DNA of 64,000 nt from Amycolatopsis circi (GCF_003385235.1 NZ_PQIA01000018.1:27176-91175); one strand, 5' to 3'; numbered from the stretch's first letter, positions 1 to 8,493 are shown. Made by a program: numbers and translations. The notes: a model not told the origin generated them from the letters alone.

Positions 1-762
1 GCCACCACCGGGAACCTGACCCCGCAGGACTACCAGAAGCTCGGCGCGGACATGACCGACGCGTTCGACCAGCAGGGCGCGGGCATCCGCACGCACTGGG
101 GCAACCAGCGCTACGGGTTCGTCATCCGGGCGGTCGACGCGGACACGACGTGGGACGGCCTGCGCACGTCGCTGCGCCGCGCGTCGGCGATCTCGACCGA
201 CGGCTACCCGTTCGTCGAGACGGACATGATCGGCGGATCGAACAGCATGCCGCCGCCTTCGCGCGAGGTGCTGGTGCGCTGGGCGCAGGCCGCGTCGCTG
301 ATGCCGCTGATGTACGCGTCGACGTCCCCGGTGACGACGATCGACACCACGACGGGCAAGCAGGTCGTCTACCCGGCCGACACCGCGAAACTGTACGCCG
401 ACGCGGTCCGCACCCACGCGAAGCTGGCGGGCTACCTGAAAACGCAGGTACAGCAGGCGGTCGCGGACGGCACGCCGATCATGCGGCCGGTCTATTTCGA
501 CTTCCCCGCCGACCACCGCTTCGACACGATCGACGACGAGTGGTTGCTCGGCCCCGCCCTGCTGGCGGCCCCGATGATCACGGCGGGCAATGCGCGCGAC
601 ATCGCGCTGCCGTCCGGGCTGTGGTTCGACCCGCACACCAAGCGGGTGGAGATGGGCGGGCGAACGCTGCACAACTACCCGGCTCCGCTGGACACGACGC
701 CCATGTTCGTCCGGATCGGTGCTCCGGGATGGACTGGTCTCGTCAAGTCGCTGAGCCACTGA
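1..762 (+). CDS. Glycoside hydrolase family 31 (alpha-glucosidase-like), C-terminal part
   Basis: The reading frame is open from the first base of the window, so the 5' part lies outside it; 253 residues are visible. The sequence fits the second half of a GH31 TIM barrel: RTHWGNQRYGF followed by PFVETDMIGGS, a substrate-pocket strand near PVYFDFPADHRFDT, and the C-terminal beta domain (DEWLLGPALLAAPM, then PSGLWFDPHT). GH31 enzymes are retaining alpha-glycosidases with two catalytic Asp residues. The nucleophile should lie upstream of the window and I cannot assign the acid/base residue with certainty. Whether it is secreted cannot be seen. A stem-loop follows the stop codon at once. The family call is good; substrate is unknown. 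Confidence 0.85.
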   Translation, partial: ATTGNLTPQDYQKLGADMTDAFDQQGAGIRTHWGNQRYGFVIRAVDADTTWDGLRTSLRRASAISTDGYPFVETDMIGGSNSMPPPSREVLVRWAQAASLMPLMYASTSPVTTIDTTTGKQVVYPADTAKLYADAVRTHAKLAGYLKTQVQQAVADGTPIMRPVYFDFPADHRFDTIDDEWLLGPALLAAPMITAGNARDIALPSGLWFDPHTKRVEMGGRTLHNYPAPLDTTPMFVRIGAPGWTGLVKSLSH

Positions 763-768
763 CCGCCG

Positions 769-800
769 CGCCCGGTCCGGGCTATTGTCCGGGCCGGGCG
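769..800 (+). terminator. Stem-loop terminator after the GH31 gene
   Basis: Seven bases after the stop codon, a 14-base arm (769-782) pairs with 787-800 at 12 of 14 positions around a TATT loop. There is no long U tract, as is common for actinobacterial terminators. Confidence 0.6.
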
Positions 801-1083
801 TCTCGTCGAAATCCTCCCGCTGGCGCCGACGATGAACGCTGCGGAATCGTTAGGGCTTCGCTCGGCTCGCTGGAGAACCGAACCATCAGCCCCGGCGACT
901 GGGACACGTCCGCGGCGGCAAGACTGCTTGTCCTGCTTGGCACTGGGCCCGGCTGGGCACGGTCATCGTCGGCCGGTTCTCGTAGGACACGCTGTCGTGC
1001 GTGGTGTCCGCGCTTCGTCCGGCTTCCTTTCCCCGGTCCGCCCGGCGGCGGTCTTCGCTACCGCTGCCGGGCAGCCGCGGAGA
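801..1083. other. Intergenic stretch, nothing recognised
   Basis: Between the GH31 terminator and the stop codon of the convergent AA10 gene I see no reading frame with a ribosome binding site or a recognisable product. Long frames on both strands here look like GC-rich chance ORFs. Confidence 0.4.
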
Positions 1084-1728
1084 TCAGGTGAAGATGACGT
1101 CCGAGCAGGAGTAGAAGGCTTCGCCGGAGTCGGGCCAATGGCGTTGCCAGATCGAGTAGATCAGGTGCCTGCCGGTGCGCCCGCCGGGCAGGTTCGCCTG
1201 CAGTTGGTAGGCGTTGCCGACGATCGGCGGGTTGTCCTGCTTGTAGAACGGGGTGTCCTCCAGGTCGGACCACTTGAGCGGCTTCGTCGGGTCGTAGCCC
1301 GGCTTGGTGACGTACAGCTCGAAGGTGCCCTCGTGCGCGGCGGTCAGCTGGTACTGGAACGTGTACGGGCCGCTGCCCGGCATCGTGGTCGCCGGCCAGT
1401 CGTCGCGGGCCAGGTCGAGCCCCTTGTACTTGTCCCGGCCGGCGCTGCACAGCTTGCCGTCCGGGATGATCTCGCGGCTGCGGCCGCTGGCGTCGCCGAT
1501 GTTGACCTCGTCCCAGTCGTAGAGCGGCCAGCTGTCGCCCACCGCGACGGCGGCCTTGCACGCGGCGGACTGCGGATTCTCCGGACCCTCCTGGAAACAT
1601 TGCATGATCCGGCTGATCGGGTTGCCCATCGAGCCGTGCGCGAGGGCGGGGACGGCGGTGAACACCGAGACCGTGCCGAGCACGGCGGTCAGCATGCCGA
1701 CCTTGACGGCGGAGCGGGAAAACTTCAT
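1084..1728 (-). CDS. Secreted lytic polysaccharide monooxygenase, AA10 family
   Basis: AA10 enzymes are copper monooxygenases that oxidatively cleave crystalline chitin or cellulose outside the cell. The 214-residue product has a Sec signal peptide ending PALA, so cleavage leaves His31 (HGSMGNP) as the new N-terminus. That histidine is the first residue of the copper histidine brace. The second brace histidine is His132 (TAAHEGTFE), and the axial aromatic is the Phe in the C-terminal SCSDVIF. Cysteines 44, 57 and 94 and the one near the C-terminus are placed as expected for disulfides. There is no carbohydrate-binding module, so this is a single-domain form. GGGAGGA lies about 7 bases before the ATG. 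It converges with the GH31 gene. Chitin or cellulose specificity cannot be read from the sequence. Confidence 0.92.
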   Translation of the reverse strand: MKFSRSAVKVGMLTAVLGTVSVFTAVPALAHGSMGNPISRIMQCFQEGPENPQSAACKAAVAVGDSWPLYDWDEVNIGDASGRSREIIPDGKLCSAGRDKYKGLDLARDDWPATTMPGSGPYTFQYQLTAAHEGTFELYVTKPGYDPTKPLKWSDLEDTPFYKQDNPPIVGNAYQLQANLPGGRTGRHLIYSIWQRHWPDSGEAFYSCSDVIFT

Positions 1729-2076
1729 CGCAGGATTCCTCCCATGAGAGGTCTAGACCACCCCACGGTAGGTGCCCCGGCGCACCGGCTTGTAGGCCCG
1801 AAAGTCGGGCGCGGACGAGTTTTACGAGTACCGCATCGCCGAGCACGTGCTGCCACGATGCCCGACGGCTGCTCCGGCTCCGGCTCCGGCTCCGCGTGGG
1901 GACCGGCCCAGCCGTCCGGCGAGTCGCGACTCGGCCGATCGGTCAAGTTCAACGCCTCACCGCACGAGGCCTTCTGGACAGGGCGTCACCCGCCAAGGCA
2001 CGGCGGAAACCGCGAACGGCATCCGCCGACACCCGGACCTGGCCGTACCAGCTCGCCGAACGCGGCCCGGCCTGCC
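1729..2076. other. Intergenic region with a 6-bp tandem repeat
   Basis: The region holds the AA10 ribosome binding site at its left end and four tandem copies of GCTCCG at 1871-1894. A short + strand frame near 1812-1860 reads DEFYEYRIAEHVLP and looks protein-like, but it has no good start and runs into the repeat. It may be a relic. No complete gene is supported. Confidence 0.35.
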
Positions 2077-2400
2077 TCAGCCAGCGCCTTCCTGCACCGG
2101 ATAGTCGATGACGACCGCACCGCCGGTGGCATAGTTGACGACATCGGCGGCCGCCCGCTGGCCGTGCGTCGACGCCCGAGCCGCGGCCAGGGCGGCGGCG
2201 TCCGCGAAGTCCCCTTCGAAGACCGCGAAATACGGCGCTTCTCCCCCGGCCGCCGCCACGTCGAAGCTGTAGCGCCACGCGAGCAGGCCGGGCATTTTCG
2301 TGACCAGCGGAAGGTGGCGGGTCACGTAGTAGTCGCGGAAATGGTCGGGATCGACGGGCTGGGAATACAGAACCACCAGCTTGTGCATGACTGCCTCCAT
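2077..2400 (-). CDS. EthD-family small protein (dimeric alpha/beta barrel)
   Basis: 107 residues with the EthD/ferredoxin-like pattern: a first strand KLVVLYSQP, then a conserved segment YYVTRHLPL with HLPL, then MPGLLAWRYS and a last strand near PYFAVFEGDF. EthD-like proteins are small cytoplasmic alpha/beta barrels that often accompany oxidoreductases; a catalytic role is rarely shown. The gene starts 12 bases after the stop of the AhpD-like gene and is very likely co-transcribed with it. A second ATG four codons downstream (2388) could be the real start. Confidence 0.8.
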   Translation of the reverse strand: MEAVMHKLVVLYSQPVDPDHFRDYYVTRHLPLVTKMPGLLAWRYSFDVAAAGGEAPYFAVFEGDFADAAALAAARASTHGQRAAADVVNYATGGAVVIDYPVQEGAG

Positions 2401-2412
2401 TACGAGAAAAGA

Positions 2413-3030
2413 CTATGACACTCCGGGTGATCCGGAAGCTCCTGCTGAGCGCTCGGCCCCAGTCGTGCCGGGGAGAAAGTCGGCGAAGCGAGGCGCGCCG
2501 GGCTCGTACGGCACCCGCGCGGCGCGCGCGGCGAAGCTGACGGCGTGGTACCACCCGCACAGCAGAAGCAGATCGAGCAACTGGACCTCGTCGAAGAACG
2601 ACGCGAGCCGTGCCCACAGCGCGTCGTCGAGGTCGGAACGCTCGTGCAGCGCGTCGACGGCGAGGATGAGCAGCCGTTCCCGCTCGGACGTCCAGCACTC
2701 GTCATCGGGACCGCCGTGCACCAGGGAGGCCGCCTGCTCGCGGGTGAGCCCGACCCGTCCGGCGAACACCTTCATGTGCACGCCCCACTCGTACTCGCAG
2801 CCGCACCGCACGCAGGTCCGGTCGATGGCGATCTCGCGCTCCCGCATGGTCAGGCTCAGCTGTCGGCCCAGCTCGTAGCGTCCCCACTCGTGCAAAGCGC
2901 CGGCCATCGGGAGGTTCCTGGCGAACATCCGGAACAGCCCGATCGGCGGTTCGTCCCCGGGCATCATGCGCGCGAGCAGCGCACCGGCCTGGTCGGCATA
3001 CGGCGGTTCCACCAGGGCTATTCGCGACAT
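2413..3030 (-). CDS. Carboxymuconolactone decarboxylase/AhpD-like protein
   Basis: 205 residues. The central part carries the AhpD-type redox segment: REIAIDRTCVRCGCEYEWGVH, with Cys pair and following His as in alkylhydroperoxidase-like CMD proteins. A helical C-terminal half (LDDALWARLASFFDE, LLDLLLLCGWYH) fits the family. Members are small helical oligomeric enzymes, either thiol peroxidases or decarboxylases; the cysteines favour a redox role. It is the first gene of an operon with the EthD-like gene. A promoter with a palindrome in its spacer lies 40-75 bases upstream. The C-terminal tail after about residue 185 is low-complexity and may vary. Confidence 0.82.
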   Translation of the reverse strand: MSRIALVEPPYADQAGALLARMMPGDEPPIGLFRMFARNLPMAGALHEWGRYELGRQLSLTMREREIAIDRTCVRCGCEYEWGVHMKVFAGRVGLTREQAASLVHGGPDDECWTSERERLLILAVDALHERSDLDDALWARLASFFDEVQLLDLLLLCGWYHAVSFAARAARVPYEPGAPRFADFLPGTTGAERSAGASGSPGVS

Positions 3031-3050
3031 CGCCGCCCCCGTCGAGGTTG

Positions 3051-3104
3051 TTTCGAAATCAGAAGCACGGGACGTAGGCTAGTGCTTCGAATAACGAAGC
3101 ACAA
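3051..3104 (-). promoter_or_regulatory. Promoter with palindromic operator for the AhpD-like/EthD operon
   Basis: On the minus strand, TTGTGC (3104-3099) and TAGCCT (3081-3076) are separated by exactly 17 bases and match an actinobacterial housekeeping promoter. The spacer overlaps a perfect 8-bp inverted repeat, GTGCTTCG-aataa-CGAAGCAC (3082-3102). A second TTTCGAAA palindrome lies in the presumed leader at 3051-3058, so two TTCGAA cores are 34 bp apart. A repressor bound here would block both promoter elements. No regulator gene is adjacent. Confidence 0.6.
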
Positions 3105-3127
3105 GGAGGTCCGCCGCCGGTGCGCGG

Positions 3128-3571
3128 TCAGCTCCCGACGAGCACCCGCAAGAAGAAGAACGAGCCGACGCAGAACACCCCCATGACGACGAACATGCAC
3201 CCCAGCATGGCTCGACTGGTCTTCTCCACCGGATACGACTCCGCCGGAGAGGCCGGATTGACGCACACCGGCAAAGCTTGCCGGACCGGCAGCGGCCGGG
3301 TCTTGCTCCAGACCGTCTTCCCTTGATAGGTCCGGCCGTCCGGACCGACATACTGGTAGATGCTGAGGTACGACGGCGACGAAGACGAAGTGTCGCCGGA
3401 GCCCACCCCAGGCACCGCATGGTGACCGACGACCACCGCCTCGACGTGCGGCCAGGTCCGCATCCCGTTCTCCCGGTGCCGGAGCTTGCGCATCTGGAAA
3501 ACCGAGACCAGGATCACCGCCAGGACAAAGCCGCCCCAGCAGCTCCACGCCACGGTCTGCACAGTCGTCAC
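3128..3571 (-). CDS. DUF3592-type membrane protein
   Basis: 147 residues with an N-terminal membrane segment (residues about 9-25), an extracytoplasmic beta-rich region and a C-terminal membrane segment (about 122-143). The middle part has the DUF3592 pattern: TWPHVEAVVVG near the start, a YQYVGPDGRTYQG segment, and CVNPASPAES before the second helix. The function of the family is unknown. The start is GTG at 3571, with AAGGAAGG 8 bases upstream. It appears to be a single gene. Confidence 0.75.
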   Translation of the reverse strand: MTTVQTVAWSCWGGFVLAVILVSVFQMRKLRHRENGMRTWPHVEAVVVGHHAVPGVGSGDTSSSSPSYLSIYQYVGPDGRTYQGKTVWSKTRPLPVRQALPVCVNPASPAESYPVEKTSRAMLGCMFVVMGVFCVGSFFFLRVLVGS

Positions 3572-3924
3572 GAACCCGGCCTTCCTTGCCTGGTGATCCG
3601 CCGGTCAGGGAAAGACCGACGCGAAGCGCACTTGCCGGCGCTTGGACTTCGTTGAAGGCTGCCCGGTTCCCGCCAGTTTCCCTTCGGAAAGCGCCCCGGA
3701 GAACGCGGACTGGAGGCTGCGGCCCGCTCGGCGCCGTGTTCGGATTGCGGCAGCACGGGGACTTCACCCGGTCGCCAATTCCGCGAAGAATATTCCTGCG
3801 ATTCTTCCGCAGACCCTAAATGCTGCTCAACCGAGCCTAAGTAATCCTCAAGTTTCCCGCCGCCGGCACCGCGTCGTCCTAGTCTGGCGACACGGAGAAG
3901 AAAAGCCGACCGGCAGGGGGAATC
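3572..3924. other. Intergenic region, promoter area
   Basis: The divergent region between the DUF3592 gene and a small + strand gene is somewhat richer in A/T around 3770-3850. TAGTCT at 3892-3897 could be a -10 element for the small downstream gene, but no convincing -35 is present. No coding sequence is supported. Confidence 0.35.
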
Positions 3925-4131
3925 ATGCTGGAAGCATTCGTCATCCTGGGCGGGATCGTCATCGTGCTGCTCGCCGCGGGGCTGATCGTGGACTCGAAGG
4001 ACCTCGGCCGCAAAGGAAAGCCGAACCCCGCGGGCCGCGGTCACCGCCAGGCCCGGCGCGACGCCGTTCGCCGCAGCCGGCAAAGCGGCGCCCAACGCGG
4101 CTACTTGTTCCTCAGCCAGCCCTGGAGCTGA
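3925..4131 (+). CDS. Small single-span membrane protein, unknown function
   Basis: 68 residues: one hydrophobic helix (residues 4-22, EAFVILGGIVIVLLAAGLIV), then a strongly basic tail rich in Arg and Lys. Such N-terminally anchored small proteins are common and mostly uncharacterised in actinomycetes. A GGGGGAA sequence precedes the ATG by about 4 bases. No neighbour is close enough for an operon. Confidence 0.6.
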   Translation: MLEAFVILGGIVIVLLAAGLIVDSKDLGRKGKPNPAGRGHRQARRDAVRRSRQSGAQRGYLFLSQPWS

Positions 4132-4495
4132 CGGCGTAACGCGGAGCAGGTCCGGACTCGGACACCGCGCAGCACCAGACCCGGGGCCTCTCCTGCACAA
4201 CGCGCCGATCATCGTCGGCCGACAGTCGCTCGGACCGGCCACTCAGGCAAAGTCCTGCCCGCGCCGCCGACGGGGCACCCATAGCGTCGTTTCCGCGTGC
4301 CTGGTCGCATCCGGTGATCGTCTGGACCTCACGTCGGCTGCGAGCCGAGATCGCGGACATCGTCGGCAGCACCCGTCGCCGAGCCAGAAGCACTCCGGCG
4401 GCGCGGCGGCTGCCCGAGGATCCTGGTCCTCGTCCCGGTGAACCGGCTGCGGCGTCGTCGTGCGCGGACCGGTGTCGCGCGGTTACCGTCCGATC
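4132..4495. other. Intergenic region before the ABC/YhgE operon
   Basis: I see no gene with a plausible start and no clear promoter. The reading frame of the ATPase is open further upstream (an in-frame GTG at 4460), but the family N-terminus fits the ATG at 4496. Confidence 0.35.
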
Positions 4496-5176
4496 ATGCA
4501 GTCAGGAGTGCGGATCACCGCTCGAGGCCTCGGGGTGCGCGGACCGAGGGGGCCGGTGTTCGAGAATGTCGATCTGGACTTGCCCGCGAGCGCGATCCTG
4601 GCCGTGCACGGAGCGGCCGGGACCGGGCGAACCTGCCTGCTGCTGGCGCTGGCGGGCCGGATGCGGCTCACCTCGGGCGCGGTGCGGGTGGGAGCGCACG
4701 TCCTGCCCGACGACCACCGGGAAGTCCGGCGCACGGTGGCGGTGGCCGCGGCGGGACCGGCGCTCGCGCTGGAGCCCCGGTTGCGGGTCGGCGAGCTGAT
4801 CGCCGAACGCACCTGGCTCGCGCCCGGCGTGACGACCGCCGCGGTGCGCGCCGCGCTGGACGTGGTCGGCCTCGACGTCCCGGAGAAGCTGATGGCCGAA
4901 GAACTCGGCACGGCCGGTTCGACGCGGCTGGCGCTGGCGCTCTGCCTCGCCGAACGGCCGGGCGCGATCGTGCTCGACGACCTCGACCGCGATTGCACCC
5001 CGGACCAGCGCCGGGAGGTGTGGACGGCGGTCGGGCAGGCCGCTCGCACCGGCGTCACCATGCTCACCGGCTCCGCCCGCCCCGCGCCCGCGGACCTCGG
5101 CGCGTTCCCGCTCGCACTGCCGGCGCTGAGCGCCGACCGGCTGCCCGGCGACTCGGCACAGGAGGAAGCCCGATGA
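4496..5176 (+). CDS. ABC-type ATP-binding protein with degenerate motifs
   Basis: 226 residues with the fold order of an ABC ATPase: first strands ITARGLGVRG, a Walker A region HGAAGTGRT, a weak signature region (ELGTAGSTRLALAL) and a Walker B strand AIVLDDLD. Three key points deviate: the Walker A Lys is Arg, the signature is not LSGGQ, and the residue after the Walker B Asp is Asp and not Glu. It may bind nucleotide yet hydrolyse it slowly. The stop overlaps the start of the YhgE-like gene (ATGA), so the two are translationally coupled and probably form one membrane complex. The ATG at 4496 was preferred over the upstream GTG by family alignment; the ribosome binding site is weak. Confidence 0.8.
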   Translation: MQSGVRITARGLGVRGPRGPVFENVDLDLPASAILAVHGAAGTGRTCLLLALAGRMRLTSGAVRVGAHVLPDDHREVRRTVAVAAAGPALALEPRLRVGELIAERTWLAPGVTTAAVRAALDVVGLDVPEKLMAEELGTAGSTRLALALCLAERPGAIVLDDLDRDCTPDQRREVWTAVGQAARTGVTMLTGSARPAPADLGAFPLALPALSADRLPGDSAQEEAR

Positions 5177-7119
5177 AGGCGGTACGGCTCGCGGTCCTCG
5201 AACTCCGGCGGTTCCGAGGCAGCCCGCTGCGCCGCCTCGTCCCCGTGGTGCTGTGCCTCGTTCCGCTGCTCTACGGGGCGATGTACCTGTGGGCGAACTG
5301 GGACCCGTACGGCAAGCTGAGCAGCATCCCGGTCGCGGTCGTCAACGAGGACCGGCCCGCGCAAGGACCCCAGGGCGAGCCGATCGACGCCGGTACCCAG
5401 CTCGTCCAGCAGCTCAAAGCGGCAGGCACCTTCGACTGGCACTTCGTCGACAGCAGCGAAGCCCGTGCCGGGCTGACCGACGGCCGCTACTACTTCACGA
5501 TCACCGTCCCGCCGGACTTCAGCGGCAAACTCGCCACGGCGGCGAACACGCGCCCCGAGCAGGCGGGGATCGGCATCGAACTCAACGACGCCAACAACTA
5601 CGTCGTCGGCATCATGACCGAGGTGGTGCAGCCGGAGCTGCAGGACCAGATCAACGCCGCCGCCCACGCGGCCTACGTCCGCAGCATCTACGGCGAGCTG
5701 TCCGAGGTGCGGGACAAGCTCACCACCGCTTCGGACGGCGCGCACCGGCTGGTCGACGCCACCGCGGTCGGACAGCAGGCGGCCAGCGCCCTCACCTCCG
5801 GCACCGGCACGCTCCGCCAGGGCACAGCGCAGATCTCCAGCGGCGCGGACCGCGTCTCCCAAGCCGTGCACACGCTCGGCGGTCAGGCCCGGAAACTCGG
5901 CCAGACCGTGTCCGATCAGCTGCCGCCCGCCGCCGCCACCCTGACCGGAGTCACGAGCGTCACCGCGCGAGGCCTCGCCGCCGCGCACACCGGGACGTCG
6001 CAGGTAAGCCAGTACACCCAGCGCGGCACCGCCGACCTCACACAGCTCGCCGACACCTTCCCGCAGCTGCGCGGCGATCCCGCGTACCAGCGCGCACTCT
6101 CGGACGCCCACCAGCTTGCCGACGCTGCCGCGCGAGTGGACGGGAACACCGCGGCGGCCGATCACACCGCACAACAAGCGTTCCAGCAGGCACAGTCCCT
6201 GCAGGCGAATGTCGGTGCCGCACAACAGAACATCACCGCGCTCAGCGGGTCCACCACGCTGCTCGACGACGGCGCACAGGACATCAGTGCCGGCACGCGC
6301 ACGCTCACCGCGGGACTGACCACGCTGAACAAGGGCGCGACCACCGCACAGACCGCCGCCGACCAGGCACACAGCGGCGCGGCCGACCTCTCCCGCGTCG
6401 TCGACGACAGCCTCAAGCAGATCCCGCAAACCAACCCCGCCCAGATCGCCCACGCAGCCGAGGTACTGGGCAATCCAGTGCACGTCGACCGGCACAACCT
6501 CAACCCGGCCGGAGTCTACGGACGCGGTTTCGCGCCCTTCTTCTTCGGAATCGCGCTATGGGTCTTCGGCCTCTTCGCCTACCTGCTCCTGCGCCCGCTG
6601 AACAAACGCGCGCTCGCCTCCCGGGTATCGGCTGCGACCGTCGCCGTAGCCGGCTGGCTTCCCGGTGCCGTGCTCGGCTGCGCCGGGGCGTTGGTCCTGT
6701 ACGCCGTCGTGGACTTCGGGCTCGGGCTCGATCCGGTTCACCCGCTGCTGACCGTGCTCCTGCTGCTCGTCGGTGCGGCCTCGTTCGTCGCGATCGACCA
6801 CTGCCTGCGCACCGTGCTCGGCGCCCCCGGAGACGTGCTGTCCCTGGTCCTGCTCATTCTCCAGCTGACCTCCTCCGGCGGCCTGTACCCGATGCCGACG
6901 ACCCCCGGGTTCTTCCAGCTCCTCAACCCCCTGCTGCCCATGACCTACCTCGTCGACGGCCTGCGCGTCACTGTGTCCGGCGGCCTGAGCACACACCTCA
7001 TCCGAGACTTCGCGGTCCTGGCCTGCTTCGCGGTCGTGGCCCTCGCGGGCACCAGCCTCGCCGCCAACCGGCAACGGAGATGGACAGTCTCCCGTCTGCA
7101 CCCCGAAATCGAACTCTGA
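5173..7119 (+). CDS. YhgE/Pip-family membrane protein (ABC-2-like)
   Basis: 648 residues. An N-terminal membrane helix (LRRLVPVVLCLVPLLYGAMYLW) is followed by a large extracytoplasmic region that starts with the family motif SSIPVAVVNED and continues with Ala/Gln/Thr-rich helices, probably coiled coil, from about residue 170 to 450. The C-terminus has about five membrane helices, as in ABC-2 type permeases (PFFFGIALWVFGLFAYLLL, then GGLYPMPTTPGFFQLLNP). YhgE/Pip proteins relate to phage receptors and type VII secretion accessory proteins; their substrates are mostly unknown. AGGAGGA sits just before the ATG, which overlaps the ATPase stop codon. The pair likely exports or positions a cell-envelope substrate. 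Confidence 0.85.
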   Translation: MKAVRLAVLELRRFRGSPLRRLVPVVLCLVPLLYGAMYLWANWDPYGKLSSIPVAVVNEDRPAQGPQGEPIDAGTQLVQQLKAAGTFDWHFVDSSEARAGLTDGRYYFTITVPPDFSGKLATAANTRPEQAGIGIELNDANNYVVGIMTEVVQPELQDQINAAAHAAYVRSIYGELSEVRDKLTTASDGAHRLVDATAVGQQAASALTSGTGTLRQGTAQISSGADRVSQAVHTLGGQARKLGQTVSDQLPPAAATLTGVTSVTARGLAAAHTGTSQVSQYTQRGTADLTQLADTFPQLRGDPAYQRALSDAHQLADAAARVDGNTAAADHTAQQAFQQAQSLQANVGAAQQNITALSGSTTLLDDGAQDISAGTRTLTAGLTTLNKGATTAQTAADQAHSGAADLSRVVDDSLKQIPQTNPAQIAHAAEVLGNPVHVDRHNLNPAGVYGRGFAPFFFGIALWVFGLFAYLLLRPLNKRALASRVSAATVAVAGWLPGAVLGCAGALVLYAVVDFGLGLDPVHPLLTVLLLLVGAASFVAIDHCLRTVLGAPGDVLSLVLLILQLTSSGGLYPMPTTPGFFQLLNPLLPMTYLVDGLRVTVSGGLSTHLIRDFAVLACFAVVALAGTSLAANRQRRWTVSRLHPEIEL

Positions 7120-7572
7120 CTCGGCTGTTGCGTGCCGTGATCCGTGTTCGGCAGTCGGCGGATGGCCCCAGCTCCGATCGCGGCCTTGGCGAGGTGGTGT
7201 CCGCCCTCAGACAGCCCGGCTATGCCCTTCTCCTCGCCAGTTTGGCTTGGTGCCGCAGCGATTGCGCGGCGGGCAGCGCTGGGGCCGCGACGTGCCGCAA
7301 CTGAGCACGGTTCCGGACGACGCGTGGCACAGCAGTCGATGAGACGGGCCCGGTCGTCGAGGGGGGTGGAGCGACCGGGCCCGCGCGAAGAACATACCCG
7401 TAATGCGGCGAAACATGCTGTGAACCCGGGAGATTGACTCAAGCGGCCTGGCACACCGGCTGCCCGGGCGATGCGCGCGCGGCCACGAACAGTTCGTGGT
7501 CGTCGGCGCTGTCCACAGCACAGTGCGGCCGTTTAAAGGCCGCGTGGGCAAATTGTCTTCAGCCGTGCGTGC
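7120..7572. other. Convergent intergenic region with a hairpin
   Basis: Between the convergent YhgE-like gene and the lipoprotein gene no coding region is supported. The main feature is a 12-bp perfect stem at 7345-7356/7372-7383. Confidence 0.45.
7345..7383. terminator. Bidirectional stem-loop
   Basis: CGGGCCCGGTCG (7345-7356) pairs perfectly with CGACCGGGCCCG (7372-7383) around a 15-base G-rich loop. It lies between two convergent genes and could terminate both transcripts. Confidence 0.55.
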
Positions 7573-8493
7573 TCATTCACAAACTATGTAATCCGGCTGC
7601 GGGCTCAGCGCGAGGACGTCGGCCGGAGTCATCAGTGCGGCGCCGTGGCGAGTGTCTTCGTGGAAGAACAGTTTGAATCCCGGGAGCACGTGGGCCGGTT
7701 TGGCTTTCATCAGTGTCTTCCAGGTCGCCGTTTTCGCCGCGGCGCTGCCGATCCCGTCGACGACCTTCACGACCGACACGCCGGGATGCGGGCGAAGGCT
7801 CGCCTCGTCGCGCACGACCGAGGACGCGACCTGGTGGTAGACCATGACTTTGTCCGGAAGGTGCGCGCGCCGGGCGAGACCGCCGAGGTAGGCGGCGACG
7901 CCGTCGAGTTCGGCGCCCGTGGTCCGGCCGAATTTCCGGCCGGGCACGTCCCCGGGCTCGACCGCCCATTCCGGGTCCAGCGCGACGCCGACGTCCGGCT
8001 CGGCCAGCCAGCGCTCGTAGGCTTGCACCTCGGGAAGGAAATCGGCCCGGCCGGGCTGGATGTTCAGCAGCAGCAAGCCTTTCAGCGCACGCGCCTCGTC
8101 GAGGTACTCCCGCACGGTCGGATCCGGGCAGCGGCTGCGGTACATCCCGTCCGGCCCCGGCTCCCGGTGCGCGGTGGTGGCGATCAGCTCCACCACCGGC
8201 GTCATCGGGTTCTCTCGCGGGAAGGACTGGATCTGCCGGGCCAATTTCCGGCCCGCGGCGGCGAGATCACCGGTCATCTCCCCGAGCGCGCGGCTGCCGG
8301 GGGCACCGCAGAAACCGATCAGCTTGCTCGTGGCCAGCGCGTTCGGCGGCCGGGGCGGCGGGATGCTCGCGGCCCTGGCGGCTGCCGGCGGCGCGATCGT
8401 CTCCGCGGCGGACGGCCCGCCGCAGGCGCTCGCGCCGAGACCGGCGACCGCGAAGGCGAGTAAAGCTCGGCGGGTCATCCGGGCGTCGGGCAT
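7573..8493 (-). CDS. Exported protein of unknown function, probable lipoprotein
   Basis: 306 residues. The N-terminus is an export signal (MTRRALLAFAVAGLGASACGG) with a twin Arg and a Cys that could be lipidated, although the lipobox is not canonical (Ala at -3). The mature protein alternates predicted strands and helices (SKLIGFCGAPGSRAL, VVELIATTAH, LKGLLLLNIQPGRAD, VGVALDPEW, VMVYHQV, GFKLFFHED), which resembles a TIM barrel with acidic residues at strand ends. It could be a glycan-active enzyme, but I do not recognise a named family. AAGGAG lies 5 bases before ATG 8493. It is divergent from the polysaccharide deacetylase, also an envelope enzyme. Confidence 0.7.
   Translation of the reverse strand: MPDARMTRRALLAFAVAGLGASACGGPSAAETIAPPAAARAASIPPPRPPNALATSKLIGFCGAPGSRALGEMTGDLAAAGRKLARQIQSFPRENPMTPVVELIATTAHREPGPDGMYRSRCPDPTVREYLDEARALKGLLLLNIQPGRADFLPEVQAYERWLAEPDVGVALDPEWAVEPGDVPGRKFGRTTGAELDGVAAYLGGLARRAHLPDKVMVYHQVASSVVRDEASLRPHPGVSVVKVVDGIGSAAAKTATWKTLMKAKPAHVLPGFKLFFHEDTRHGAALMTPADVLALSPQPDYIVCE

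Noticed and set aside
1871..1894. Tandem GCTCCG repeat as possible CRISPR or origin element
   Set aside because: Only four copies of 6 bp with no spacers and no DnaA boxes.
5253..7304. Long + strand frame inside the YhgE gene
   Set aside because: Shifted frame of the membrane protein; the coupled start, signal and helices support the other frame.
7144..7437. + strand frame of 97 codons after the YhgE gene
   Set aside because: No ribosome binding site, crosses the 12-bp hairpin and shows no family resemblance.
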